Shown piece after piece: positions 16,871 through 25,795 of a stretch of 64,000 bases of DNA; positions within the stretch are counted from its first letter, which is position 1; every line of letters begins with the position of its first letter. The translations under genes were made by a program, and so were the position numbers. The stretch lies in the NCBI GenBank assembly GCA_963715745.1, contig OY970271.1:2790001-2854000 (forward strand), given 5' to 3'. The stretch is from CAWGJF01 sp963715745. Lineage in GTDB: Bacteria; Bacteroidota; Ignavibacteria; Ignavibacteriales; Ignavibacteriaceae. Below the pieces are notes generated by a model. The model saw only the letters and a program-made list of their open reading frames with translations, had not been told where the DNA came from and made no database searches.

Positions 16871-17824
16871 ATGAAAAAAGAATGGCAAAAATACAAAGTT
16901 GGAAAACCTTCAAAGAAAGAAAATTGGGATAATAGAGATTGTGTATCATTTAGAAAGGTAAGTCATATAGCACATATAAATAAAGCTATAAATATAATAA
17001 GTGATAGTAAAATAAAATCATCACTTGTATTTGATAAGAGTAAACTAAAATTAGAAAGAATTCTTGTAAATTGGTTTTCACCAAACGAATGGTACAACGG
17101 TTCCAGATATGGAAATATAAGTTTTGATATCTCATTAAAAAAACTTATCAAGGGTAAAAATATTTATTGGGTTGAAGCGATTAAAAACAAAATTGATGCT
17201 TGCAGAATTCTTAATACAGAAAATAAATATAGCAAATATCAAATTTATGATCCTTTTCTAGGTGATGGGCCTTGGTGGTATGATAAAGAAAATAATAAAA
17301 GCTATTATAATAACAATTATTGTCTTGAATTTATGATTGAAGCTGATTTTGTTATTAATAACAATACTAAAATAAAATTTGTTGATCATAGTACGAAATA
17401 TTGTTCAGAGACAAATAATAATCCTAATGCCTGTTCGGAATTTAAAATGAGTAGAATGAAGGCATCAAAAGTATTCTTATCTAAAATTATTGCAAGTGAT
17501 ATTAACGTGGATAAGTATTTATACGCAAGTTCTAAAAATCCTTCAAAACCAAGCGGTGAGTTATTATATGCATGGGCATATTATGTTGGAATTTTTAATA
17601 AATACAAAAGTTATTTTAATGGGAAACTAACAAGTAAAGAAAGAGATTCAAAGGCAATGTCTCGTGCGATTTTTAATGCTTATGGAAATCAATGTGAAGA
17701 TGAAGTTAAGGCTTTGGTATCGTATTTCAAAAATATTGATGAATTATTGATTACTAGTGCAAAATTAGTTTCTAAAAAGTTTGGTTTTTTAGATTGGGAA
17801 ATTTTTATGAATGAAGTTTCATAA
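16871..17824 (+). CDS. Unknown protein of the defence-like island
   Basis: 317 aa, AT-rich, no family recognised with certainty. Visible features are VSHIAHINKAINII near the N-terminus, then VNWFSPNEWYNGSRYGNISF, a YWVE motif, GPWW and a Cys/Asn-rich stretch (YCSETNNNPNACSEF). An H-x2-H segment followed by an R...W-S-P and GSRYGN block loosely resembles ADP-ribosyltransferase folds such as DarT, but this is not established. It lies just upstream of the restriction-modification pair with no strong ribosome site. A toxin, effector or nuclease role would fit the context only. Confidence 0.6.
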   Translation: MKKEWQKYKVGKPSKKENWDNRDCVSFRKVSHIAHINKAINIISDSKIKSSLVFDKSKLKLERILVNWFSPNEWYNGSRYGNISFDISLKKLIKGKNIYWVEAIKNKIDACRILNTENKYSKYQIYDPFLGDGPWWYDKENNKSYYNNNYCLEFMIEADFVINNNTKIKFVDHSTKYCSETNNNPNACSEFKMSRMKASKVFLSKIIASDINVDKYLYASSKNPSKPSGELLYAWAYYVGIFNKYKSYFNGKLTSKERDSKAMSRAIFNAYGNQCEDEVKALVSYFKNIDELLITSAKLVSKKFGFLDWEIFMNEVS

Positions 17825-17935
17825 TATAATCGAACGTAAATATGGACACTAATAAAAAATTTTGTTGTATGAAGGTTATATTTTAAAGAAATTTGTTATA
17901 ATAAGTATCTTGATTTTTGAAAAAAGGTAGTATAT

Positions 17936-18553
17936 ATGAGTGGTATAATGAGAGGATTAGGCTTCTCTTTAAAATTATATTCGAAAATACGGAGAAGTTC
18001 TGGTAAGAAAATGACAGCAGAACAATTACGTGATGGCATATTCAACCTCAGAACAAGAAGAATGGGGACAGTTGCTGAGGTTATGATAAAAAGAATGATG
18101 AAATATAAAAAAGGACAAAATTTATTTCACGATTTATATGATGATATAAACAACCATCGAGTTGAGGTAAAATTTTCGACTGTTCAAAAAAAAGCAAGTG
18201 CAAGTATTACTGAAGATAACATACTTGAAGCTATTGGGGAGTCAAGTATGGAAGGAAGATCAGTAAATTTTGATGATTGGAAAAACCAAGAATTTGATTG
18301 CAATATTCAACAAGTAAAGAAAAAGGAATTTGATATTTTATATTATGGAATGTTTTTTTATGATAAGATTGTAATATTTAAAATTAAAAAAGATGAAATA
18401 GGGACAAAGATATTTTATTCAGACAAACAGCATAAAGGAAACATAGGTGAAGGGCAATTTCACATAAATGACCGAACCTTACAAACTCATTTAGATAATT
18501 ATTTATATAAAACCATAACTTACCAAGAATTATTAGATAGCCTGAGCAAATGA
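17936..18553 (+). CDS. Type II restriction endonuclease-like protein
   Basis: 205 aa. A PD-(D/E)xK-type core is suggested by HRVEVKFSTVQ (E-x-K near residue 75) with acidic residues in the preceding DLYDDINN and a later EFDILYYGMFFYDKIVIFKI, a strand pattern found in many type II enzymes. Its stop overlaps the start of the DNA methyltransferase gene by 4 nt (ATGA), the usual coupling of a restriction-modification pair. The cut site cannot be told from sequence. The call rests on both the motif and the neighbour. Confidence 0.7.
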   Translation: MSGIMRGLGFSLKLYSKIRRSSGKKMTAEQLRDGIFNLRTRRMGTVAEVMIKRMMKYKKGQNLFHDLYDDINNHRVEVKFSTVQKKASASITEDNILEAIGESSMEGRSVNFDDWKNQEFDCNIQQVKKKEFDILYYGMFFYDKIVIFKIKKDEIGTKIFYSDKQHKGNIGEGQFHINDRTLQTHLDNYLYKTITYQELLDSLSK

Positions 18554-20490
18554 ATATAGAACTAAATAAAGAAATTTCAATTGAAAACGCTGCTTCTATT
18601 TTAGGTATTTCGGTTGCAACAGCCAGAAATTGGATAAGGCATAAATATCTTAGTCCAATTAAGAATAATGGAAGTGTCAGTTTTGAAACAGAAGATATTT
18701 ATTTACTAAAAGATAAAATTGAATCTGGTGAATTAGGAAGATTGAAAACTCGAGCTAATAAAGGAAATGCAAAGAAAAAATTTATTCCCGGAGAACACGT
18801 AGTAGATGACGAAATAGAAAATATTAATACCATAACTAATATAATTAACAAAAATAATTTTAATATTGATTTATCGCTTCTATTCCTAACAATAAATTTT
18901 CTTTACAGAAATAAGTTCCTCAGTACTCTTGAACTGAATAAAATTACAGAATTCAAATCGAAAAATTTTGAAAACGAATATGTACTTACTGAGTTAAAAG
19001 AGTGGATTCAAAAGTTAGATTTGAAAAAAATTAGTAATGATTATTCTATTCTACTTTCCACTGATTTACCGGATAAATCTATTGATGTATTAGGGATTAT
19101 TTATCAGTCAGTATTACATGAAGGAACTAAATCAAAAAGAGGCTCTTATTATACTCCAAAAGAAATCATTGAAGAAATAAGTAACGAGTATGTTACTGAA
19201 AATCAAAAAGTACTGGATCCTTGCTGTGGAACAGGTCAGTTTCTACTTACAATTGGTAATAGATTAAAGAATCCAGAAAATCTGTATGGAATTGATATTG
19301 ATTATTTAGCAACAAAGATTGCAAAATTTAACCTTATCGTTAAGTTTTCTGATAAAGACTTCAAACCTAATATTTATTATTTAAATACTCTTTTAGATTT
19401 TAATGGATTATTTTCTAATAACCTTCCGATTGACGAAATTGATTTAATTACTACAAATCCACCGTGGGGAGTTCATTTTTCAAAAGAAGATATTTATAAG
19501 CTAAATTCTTACTATCCACAAATTAAGTCCTTAGAATCATTTTCGTATTTCATTGTGAAATCGTATGAATATTTAAAAAAAGGAGGGGTATTATCTTTTA
19601 TACTTCCTGAGTCGATTTTAAATGTTAAAACACATAGTGATATTAGAAAATATATTCTTAAGAATTTTGAAATAATCAATATTGAATCATTAGGTAGAGT
19701 TTTCCAAAATGTTTTCACTAAAGTAATAAGACTGGATTTAAAGAAAACAAAACCAAACAGAAACAAGGTTCATATCAAATTTCCGAATAACAATTACAAA
19801 GTATATCAAAACAGATTTGAAAATAACAACGATAACATTTTTGATATTCACTTAAATCCAATTGAAGAAAAAATATTGGATAGAGTGTACAACCATAAAC
19901 ATTTGACATTAAAAAATAATGCAGACTGGGCGTTAGGAATAGTAACCGGTGACAACAGCAAGTACGTTAGTGAAATTAAATATAAAAATATGGAACCTAT
20001 TTACAGAGGTTCAGATGTTAATAAATATGTACTGAATGATGTAAAGAGATTTATTGAATTTATTCCGAGTAAATTCCAGCAAGTAGCACCAGTCGAAAAA
20101 TACAGAGCAAAAGAGAAACTCATTTACAGGTTTATATCAAATAAATTAATCTTTGCTTTTGACGATAAACAAAGGCTCACATTAAATAGCGCAAATATTC
20201 TAATACCTCAAATTGATGGGTTCCCAATAAAAATATTTGCAGCATTTTTAAATTCAAGTTTATTTCAGTTTATATACCAAAAAAAAATTAATTCAATTAA
20301 AGTTTTAAGAAGTCACTTAGAAACATTACCATTTCCGGTTTTATCACATAGTGAATCTCAAACAATCCAGGATATTGTGAATAAAATTTTGCAAAATAAT
20401 TCAGATTATAATGTCGTAGATGAATATATATTTGATTTATTTAAAATTACGGGTAAAGAGAGAAAGCAACTACTTATGGCAATAAATTAA
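18550..20490 (+). CDS. N6-adenine DNA methyltransferase with N-terminal HTH, type II restriction-modification
   Basis: 646 aa. Residues 1-50 form a MerR/excisionase-like helix-turn-helix (IENAASILGISVATARNWI). A helical region follows, then the methyltransferase: motif I DPCCGTGQF (near residue 222, SAM binding) and motif IV NPPW (near 303, catalytic). The last 200 residues (GIVTGDNSKYV, EPIYRGSDVNKYV) resemble the TaqI/Eco57I-type target-recognition domain. It protects the DNA from the paired nuclease and sets the sequence specificity. The HTH might also control the operon. Family is secure. Confidence 0.88.
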   Translation: MNIELNKEISIENAASILGISVATARNWIRHKYLSPIKNNGSVSFETEDIYLLKDKIESGELGRLKTRANKGNAKKKFIPGEHVVDDEIENINTITNIINKNNFNIDLSLLFLTINFLYRNKFLSTLELNKITEFKSKNFENEYVLTELKEWIQKLDLKKISNDYSILLSTDLPDKSIDVLGIIYQSVLHEGTKSKRGSYYTPKEIIEEISNEYVTENQKVLDPCCGTGQFLLTIGNRLKNPENLYGIDIDYLATKIAKFNLIVKFSDKDFKPNIYYLNTLLDFNGLFSNNLPIDEIDLITTNPPWGVHFSKEDIYKLNSYYPQIKSLESFSYFIVKSYEYLKKGGVLSFILPESILNVKTHSDIRKYILKNFEIINIESLGRVFQNVFTKVIRLDLKKTKPNRNKVHIKFPNNNYKVYQNRFENNNDNIFDIHLNPIEEKILDRVYNHKHLTLKNNADWALGIVTGDNSKYVSEIKYKNMEPIYRGSDVNKYVLNDVKRFIEFIPSKFQQVAPVEKYRAKEKLIYRFISNKLIFAFDDKQRLTLNSANILIPQIDGFPIKIFAAFLNSSLFQFIYQKKINSIKVLRSHLETLPFPVLSHSESQTIQDIVNKILQNNSDYNVVDEYIFDLFKITGKERKQLLMAIN

Positions 20491-20499
20491 ATTATTATT

Positions 20500-20916
20500 T
20501 CAGGGAATTCTTAAACTTTCTTCAGCATAATTAGAAGCAGTTTCATAGATTTTAACTTTGATTGAAGTAATATTAGAGGGATATTTTAATAATTTTAATT
20601 CTGATAAAAAATAATTAATAATATTCTCAACTGTTGTAGGATAATTGACAATCACCATCTTAGAGTTAATCTTTTCTAAAACTTGAATTAAGGTTGAATC
20701 ACTAGAATCAACCATAAAACAATGATCTACTCTTTCAACCAAGGGAGTGACAATTTTTTTTAAATCATAATAATCAATTATCATCCCCTCATTGTTTAAC
20801 TTTCCTTCAAGTTCAATCATCATTCGATACGAATGACCGTGAATATTTTTGCATTTTCCAGGATGATTAGGAAGCCTATGACCCATTTCCCAATGAAACT
20901 CTTTAGCAATTTTCAT
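20500..20916 (-). CDS. queD: 6-carboxytetrahydropterin synthase (QueD)
   Basis: About 138 aa from ATG 20916 (MKIAKEFHWEMGH); the upstream TTG at 20928 lies inside the dpdA-like gene and is unlikely. Zinc histidines are in FHWEMGH and HGHSY, the catalytic Cys in CKNIHGH, then GMIIDYYDLK, VDHCFM and a C-terminal YETASNYAE. The enzyme makes 6-carboxytetrahydropterin, an early step to preQ0. The gene lies 4 nt after the DpdA-like gene. No queC, queE or folE is in the window, so the host pathway must supply the other steps. Confidence 0.85.
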   Translation of the reverse strand: MKIAKEFHWEMGHRLPNHPGKCKNIHGHSYRMMIELEGKLNNEGMIIDYYDLKKIVTPLVERVDHCFMVDSSDSTLIQVLEKINSKMVIVNYPTTVENIINYFLSELKLLKYPSNITSIKVKIYETASNYAEESLRIP

Positions 20917-20920
20917 AAAA

Positions 20921-22132
20921 TTAACCAATTAAATAATTGTTATAAAAAGTCCAAGTATTATGAAATCCTCGCCTTTTATTTCTATTAGTTCTTCTAAAAA
21001 TAATAATGTGAATCCCAGCTTGTTTACACATCTCACAATCACATTTTTTCCAAATTTTGCTTTCTAAAACCTCACGATATTTTTGTTCATATTTGCTTGT
21101 TGATTCAAATGCTCTGTCCAAATGGCTATCATATTCACTAGTAGTGTGTATAAGTTCATCTAATATCCTATCATTTCCTTTATCATATTCATTCAACATT
21201 TGCAGAATATTAGATTCTTGTTTTTTAAGTTTTGTAGTAGTGATTTTTTCTGAGCGTGTCATTTCATCCTTTTTATCTGGAGTAATTGGAACCCTTATAG
21301 CTGAATACCAATTAAGATCAGAGCCTAAATAATTATTATCAGATCGAAGCCAAGCTTTTCTAAGATAAGAAGCGCTATCAAAACTATTAACCCTTAATCT
21401 ATTAAAATCTTTTAAACTGTTTTTTCGAAGAACACCAAATAGATGAATTTTTATATTGTTTTTTTTAATTAAATCTTGAAGGTTTTCTAATAGACGTATT
21501 ATGAATACATCACTTCTAGGAATTAATGTACCCAATCCGATATGTGTATAGCCATATTCAACGAGTTTCACAACAGATTTACGATACGAATCAAAATCAT
21601 ATCCTTGAGCAGCTCCCAGCGGTATAAATGAATATTCATTTTTATTAAAATGCTCAATAAATTTTTTTGCATTCTTTACACTAAGCTTTCTACGTGCTTC
21701 ATTATCTTCAATTGTCAAGTTCTTATGCATCAAATGATCAACCGATACACCAAAATCAAATCCAAGTGTATTATATACTTTGCTAATATATCTTACGTTA
21801 TATTTTTTGGGAGGACTATCTTCATTTATATAACTAAAAGCGCCACAATCGCACATAGTTTTAATGTATTTATTTTTAATGTCTGTTAGTTTTAGATATT
21901 CGCGAATAGTTCTATTTTCGTAACCTTTTATTTCAGCGACACCATTTACCTGAACCTTGTCACCGAAAATGTTCATACTCATTAAAACCCCATCGTAAGC
22001 TTTTTGCCTAAATATATTATGAGCATAAATATCATATTCAACGGGTGTTGTTCTACCTTTTGAATATATATCATCAGTAAAATTAAATTTTGGGTCCAAC
22101 CGATCTTCCCAATTTGGGATGAAATATTTCAT
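20921..22132 (-). CDS. DpdA-like 7-deazaguanine DNA transglycosylase (TGT family)
   Basis: 403 aa. DCGAFSYINED (D95) matches the substrate-binding/catalytic region of tRNA-guanine transglycosylases, as do FGVSVDHL, the barrel strand FIPLGAAQGYDFDSY and HLFGVLR. The C-terminal zinc site is CDCEMC followed by GFHNTW (C-x-C-x2-C...H). RTNRNKRRGFHNT is a DpdA-type end rather than a tRNA enzyme. DpdA swaps guanine in DNA for preQ0-type bases. Its start overlaps the nuclease gene stop by 4 nt. The DNA substrate is inferred from family and from the nuclease and helicase neighbours. Confidence 0.82.
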   Translation of the reverse strand: MKYFIPNWEDRLDPKFNFTDDIYSKGRTTPVEYDIYAHNIFRQKAYDGVLMSMNIFGDKVQVNGVAEIKGYENRTIREYLKLTDIKNKYIKTMCDCGAFSYINEDSPPKKYNVRYISKVYNTLGFDFGVSVDHLMHKNLTIEDNEARRKLSVKNAKKFIEHFNKNEYSFIPLGAAQGYDFDSYRKSVVKLVEYGYTHIGLGTLIPRSDVFIIRLLENLQDLIKKNNIKIHLFGVLRKNSLKDFNRLRVNSFDSASYLRKAWLRSDNNYLGSDLNWYSAIRVPITPDKKDEMTRSEKITTTKLKKQESNILQMLNEYDKGNDRILDELIHTTSEYDSHLDRAFESTSKYEQKYREVLESKIWKKCDCEMCKQAGIHIIIFRRTNRNKRRGFHNTWTFYNNYLIG

Positions 22133-23040
22133 AGAATAGGATACCTAAGATTATAACGGACAGCAGAAGCAGGACAACCCCATCTAACATCACAAATTGT
22201 ACACGTCTCCTCGCGCGGACTGGGATCTGGATTCGGCCAACTATGATTGTTTTTGCATCGAATAATTTGTAGTGCTGTTTGATGAAAACTTTCAATAGCT
22301 TGATTAATTCTCAATTCAGTAAAGTTGACTTCATATACGGCACGAGATGGTCTTGAAGTTATTGGAGGATCTGCATCCAATTCATTGATAAAGTATAGTA
22401 TAGCTCGAGATGGAAAAACACCTGTCTTTACTCTATATAGTTCAGCATAAACACACATCTGCCATTCATAATCTCTTAACCGTTGATCGTGACTGTCGGG
22501 TCTATCAGTCCCTTTATAATCCCAAATTTCCCTATCTCCTGGTAAAGCTGAATTGGAATCTGCTAATACATCGACAACACCACGCAATACATAATTTGAT
22601 CTGTCTGATTCGAGGCGATATTCAGTATCAAAAATTCTTGGATATAAATCCGGTCCCTCAATTCTATTAAATGCCTTAATAACTCTTAAAGCCTTTTCAC
22701 GTACTATTGAATTAATTGCTCGTACTCCATGTGCTCTTAAAGCATTTTCAACTTCAATAAAATAATTATCAATATCATTATCGGTAGGAAATGTCCTTGG
22801 AGGTACATTGTTAATTAAACCAGAATAATGACGATGAACCCTATCCAAAACTTGGTGAATGATATTTCCAAAAAATATTTGTACAGTATGAGCTGGTACA
22901 AACCCATCATTACCAAAAAACCCATATTGCCTAGAACATAAACGATATGACAATATATCTGCAGTTAAACTCAGACGTGGTCTGATAATTTGTTGATTAG
23001 AAATAGGTACTTGTAAATTTTGATAGCTCTGCCACGGCAT
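22129..23040 (-). CDS. Cas4/RecB-like PD-(D/E)xK nuclease with four cysteines
   Basis: 303 aa. The start RLSLTADILSYRLCSRQY is the Cas4/AddB N-terminal motif with its first cysteine. The catalytic core is EYRLES...GVVDVL then IWDYKG (D...D-x-K), with YEWQMCVYAELY as the motif-IV helix. Three more cysteines near the C-terminus (ETCTICDVRWGC) complete a likely 4Fe-4S site. It should be a DNA exonuclease or end-processing enzyme. It lies 8 nt downstream of the UvrD-like helicase gene, so the two resemble a split AddAB-type helicase-nuclease. Confidence 0.8.
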   Translation of the reverse strand: MPWQSYQNLQVPISNQQIIRPRLSLTADILSYRLCSRQYGFFGNDGFVPAHTVQIFFGNIIHQVLDRVHRHYSGLINNVPPRTFPTDNDIDNYFIEVENALRAHGVRAINSIVREKALRVIKAFNRIEGPDLYPRIFDTEYRLESDRSNYVLRGVVDVLADSNSALPGDREIWDYKGTDRPDSHDQRLRDYEWQMCVYAELYRVKTGVFPSRAILYFINELDADPPITSRPSRAVYEVNFTELRINQAIESFHQTALQIIRCKNNHSWPNPDPSPREETCTICDVRWGCPASAVRYNLRYPIL

Positions 23041-23048
23041 AAATTACC

Positions 23049-25277
23049 TTAAATATTTATTGTTCTTTGTCTTAACCAATTTGTCTTTGGACCACACGGA
23101 ATTCTACCTTGAGAAAGTTGAGAATCAGTTCCTAATAATATTAATGCGAATTCTGGTCTTGAATACGCAACATAAAATTGTCTTATTAAATCCAATTCAG
23201 ATCTTTGTTGTTGTGGAGGTCTAATAAAACGTCTTGCAGCATTTAAAGGATATTGGCCTAATATATCTTCGAGAAAATGCGAATCTGATATTCGCGGAGA
23301 AGTATTTACGTGACCTACAAAAACGAATGGGAATTCTAATCCTTTAGCTTGATGGATTGTCATAATTGGAACCATATTTACCGGGGATATTATTTCTTCA
23401 TCTTCTACATCATCAAGCCCATTTTGAGCTATGTAACCAACAAATAAGAAATAAAAGTTACTCATAAATGATCTACTAATTTCACCAAGTGATGAACCTG
23501 ATAATCGAATACTGCCTCTAGATACATTTGGATAATTGGGAACTGGCATTGAAGAATAATTTTCAAATAGTTCAGTTAATTTTCCTAACCTATATCTTCT
23601 GCTTGGATTATTTAGCCAGGTTGTAAATGGTTCTAAACCTAATAAATAATATACAATTTCTGATAATGATGAATCCAAATAAACATTATAATCAGAATTA
23701 TTTATTCTTCTTCGCGATTCGGCAATGTACCTTGCTAAAGCGGAATCAACTTCGATTAAATTATTATAAGTTGATAACCATTGAGCAATTACATCTGCGA
23801 TCTCAGCGGGACGTTGAGGTAGATATAAAAGATTCGGATCAAGTATAGAAATAATTGAACTAAGTAGCAGTTGGATTTCTTCCTGTTCAATAAAAGCTTT
23901 GTTCCTTGGATTATATACTTCAATACCATGATTACGCAATGCATTAACATATGGACCAGCATTTTGTGGCGTTTCTCTAGTACTTCTAAGAAGCAAACAG
24001 ATTTGGTTAGGAGTTTGTACTATTCGGTTATCAATTAAACCAATAACAGTTTCTGCAAATAAATTTGCTGTCTGTTCTATAGTTCTTCCAGATAATGTAG
24101 CTAGGCAAGGATAATCAGATGAAATAACTCTGTTAGGTACTAAGTCTTGTTTTCCTGGAACTCTAGCACCCGGTTGTGACATGACTGGAAAAGATGTTAT
24201 AAATTCATTACAAAAATTGACTATTGATGGATGAGATCTAAAATTATCAATTAATGGATAAGATTGAATAGATTGAGGAGGTATGTTGAGATAACTATTA
24301 CAAGCTTCATCAAAACTAATCATACATTCGACTGAGCCGCCTCTAAATCTGTATAAAGCTTGATCATCATCTCCAACAACAATTATATTATGAGGAAATT
24401 GTCTAGCTAAATCTAGATAAATTGCTTCCTGAATTAAATTAGTATCCTGATATTCATCTACCAAAACCCACTTTATTCCTTGATAATCAGTTTCGCCACC
24501 TTCAACAAAATGAGAACCAACAGGATGATTTAAAAAATCTAAAAAAGTCTTTTGAAGATGTGAAAAATCTGATCTATAGTTAATGGACAATTGATTTACA
24601 TATTCCTCATATGCATCAGCAACCATTTCCAAATATCCCCCTGCATTTCTGACATCAGCTACAGATATTCTGTCTTCACAAATCCTATTAAAAATTTTTA
24701 CCAACGCTTTTGTTTTAGCCCATTTGTTTGGTGAGAATCGATGATTACGCCAATCCATTCGATTAAACATAAAGTCTAACGAATTCCAAAATGACAAATT
24801 TTGATTATTAACAAGAGTTGAATTTTGATAAACAAACATTGCTTGTTCAAATTCGTTCATTAGCCTAACATTTTGATATGAAGGTGAGCGAAATTCTTGA
24901 AGTATATCATTACATAGACTTTGAAGAGTACCTATTCGTAGTTTGGATACATCAATATTCCTTAATTGGGGTTCGATTTCAATTAAGAAATTTCGATAAT
25001 ATGATAGTCTATCCTCAAGATTACGAGCTGCTTTACGAGTAAAAGTTGTAATGAATATAGATTCTGGAGGAATCCGATTTTCTTGAATTGGATCATTTTC
25101 AACGTACAATAATCTCAATAATAAAACAGTTAAAACTTCCGTCTTTCCAGAACCAGGACCCGCAAGAACCCAGCCAGGACCAGTGCGATGATTAATGATA
25201 TTTGTTTGTTGTTCAGTATACACCAAATTACTATTTGGAATAGATTCTAAATGGCTTATCATTTCTTGAATAGTCAT
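23049..25277 (-). CDS. UvrD/Rep-family superfamily 1 DNA helicase
   Basis: 742 aa. All main motifs are present: Q-motif YTEQQTNII, I GPGSGKTE, Ia FTRKAARNLE, II VDEYQDTN, III VVGDDDQALYRFRG, IV NFRSHP, V MTIHQAKGLEFPFVFV, VI FYVAYSRPEFALIL. It unwinds DNA 3' to 5' using ATP. No nuclease domain is fused at the C-terminus; the next gene supplies one. The start overlaps the DUF6884-like gene stop by 4 nt, so translation is coupled across the operon. Confidence 0.92.
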   Translation of the reverse strand: MTIQEMISHLESIPNSNLVYTEQQTNIINHRTGPGWVLAGPGSGKTEVLTVLLLRLLYVENDPIQENRIPPESIFITTFTRKAARNLEDRLSYYRNFLIEIEPQLRNIDVSKLRIGTLQSLCNDILQEFRSPSYQNVRLMNEFEQAMFVYQNSTLVNNQNLSFWNSLDFMFNRMDWRNHRFSPNKWAKTKALVKIFNRICEDRISVADVRNAGGYLEMVADAYEEYVNQLSINYRSDFSHLQKTFLDFLNHPVGSHFVEGGETDYQGIKWVLVDEYQDTNLIQEAIYLDLARQFPHNIIVVGDDDQALYRFRGGSVECMISFDEACNSYLNIPPQSIQSYPLIDNFRSHPSIVNFCNEFITSFPVMSQPGARVPGKQDLVPNRVISSDYPCLATLSGRTIEQTANLFAETVIGLIDNRIVQTPNQICLLLRSTRETPQNAGPYVNALRNHGIEVYNPRNKAFIEQEEIQLLLSSIISILDPNLLYLPQRPAEIADVIAQWLSTYNNLIEVDSALARYIAESRRRINNSDYNVYLDSSLSEIVYYLLGLEPFTTWLNNPSRRYRLGKLTELFENYSSMPVPNYPNVSRGSIRLSGSSLGEISRSFMSNFYFLFVGYIAQNGLDDVEDEEIISPVNMVPIMTIHQAKGLEFPFVFVGHVNTSPRISDSHFLEDILGQYPLNAARRFIRPPQQQRSELDLIRQFYVAYSRPEFALILLGTDSQLSQGRIPCGPKTNWLRQRTINI

Positions 25278-25714
25278 CCATTCTGCCTTTGAATTAAATT
25301 TTTAATCTTTTGTTTTTGAATGCCTTGACTTCCTTTTAATATTTCAATCCTATTTGATTCCAAAACACACAATCCAGTTGCTAAAAGATATTCCTTCCCT
25401 AAACAAACATATATATTTTTGTAATCTCGATTTAGCAAATTAGCAATTTGAGGAAAGATGATAGGTAATAATTGGAACGCTCTTCTTTTCGTCATTTTTT
25501 GATTGTAATATTTAATTTTAGTCGAGCGACTAATTAGTCCATATTTCGCAGAGACTATTTTTATATCAAACTTATTAAAATTTATTTTGTTCTTCTTGAG
25601 GACACGATATATACCACCATCATATAAATCCCAAGCTTTAATTAGACCGCGTTTTCTTTTCTTTGTAGCTGAGCAGGAAATTATTAACAAATTTTTTTTA
25701 GATCTTGCAGGCAT
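25274..25714 (-). CDS. DUF6884/YaaA-like small protein, first gene of the DpdA operon
   Basis: 146 aa. LLIISCSATKKRKRG at the start, AWDLYDGGIYRVL, and IVSAKYGLISRSTKI...YYNQKMT form a pattern of DUF6884, a small domain distantly like YaaA and the C-terminal part of archaeosine synthase. It recurs near 7-deazaguanine DNA genes, which agrees with the DpdA-like gene in this operon. Cys and Lys in SCSATKKRK may be functional. The operon starts here; the 81 bp upstream holds its promoter. The biochemical role is not known. Confidence 0.65.
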   Translation of the reverse strand: MPARSKKNLLIISCSATKKRKRGLIKAWDLYDGGIYRVLKKNKINFNKFDIKIVSAKYGLISRSTKIKYYNQKMTKRRAFQLLPIIFPQIANLLNRDYKNIYVCLGKEYLLATGLCVLESNRIEILKGSQGIQKQKIKNLIQRQNG

Positions 25715-25795
25715 TATAATAAAATTATGATGACAAGCTAAAATAACATTTATAGATGATTAATTCGATCAAATTCGTGAGAAAAACAGGAACGA

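Noticed and set aside
20500..25714. Standard full dpd cluster as in Salmonella
   Set aside because: Only the DpdA-like gene and QueD match it; the helicase and Cas4-like nuclease are a different set, and most dpd genes are absent.
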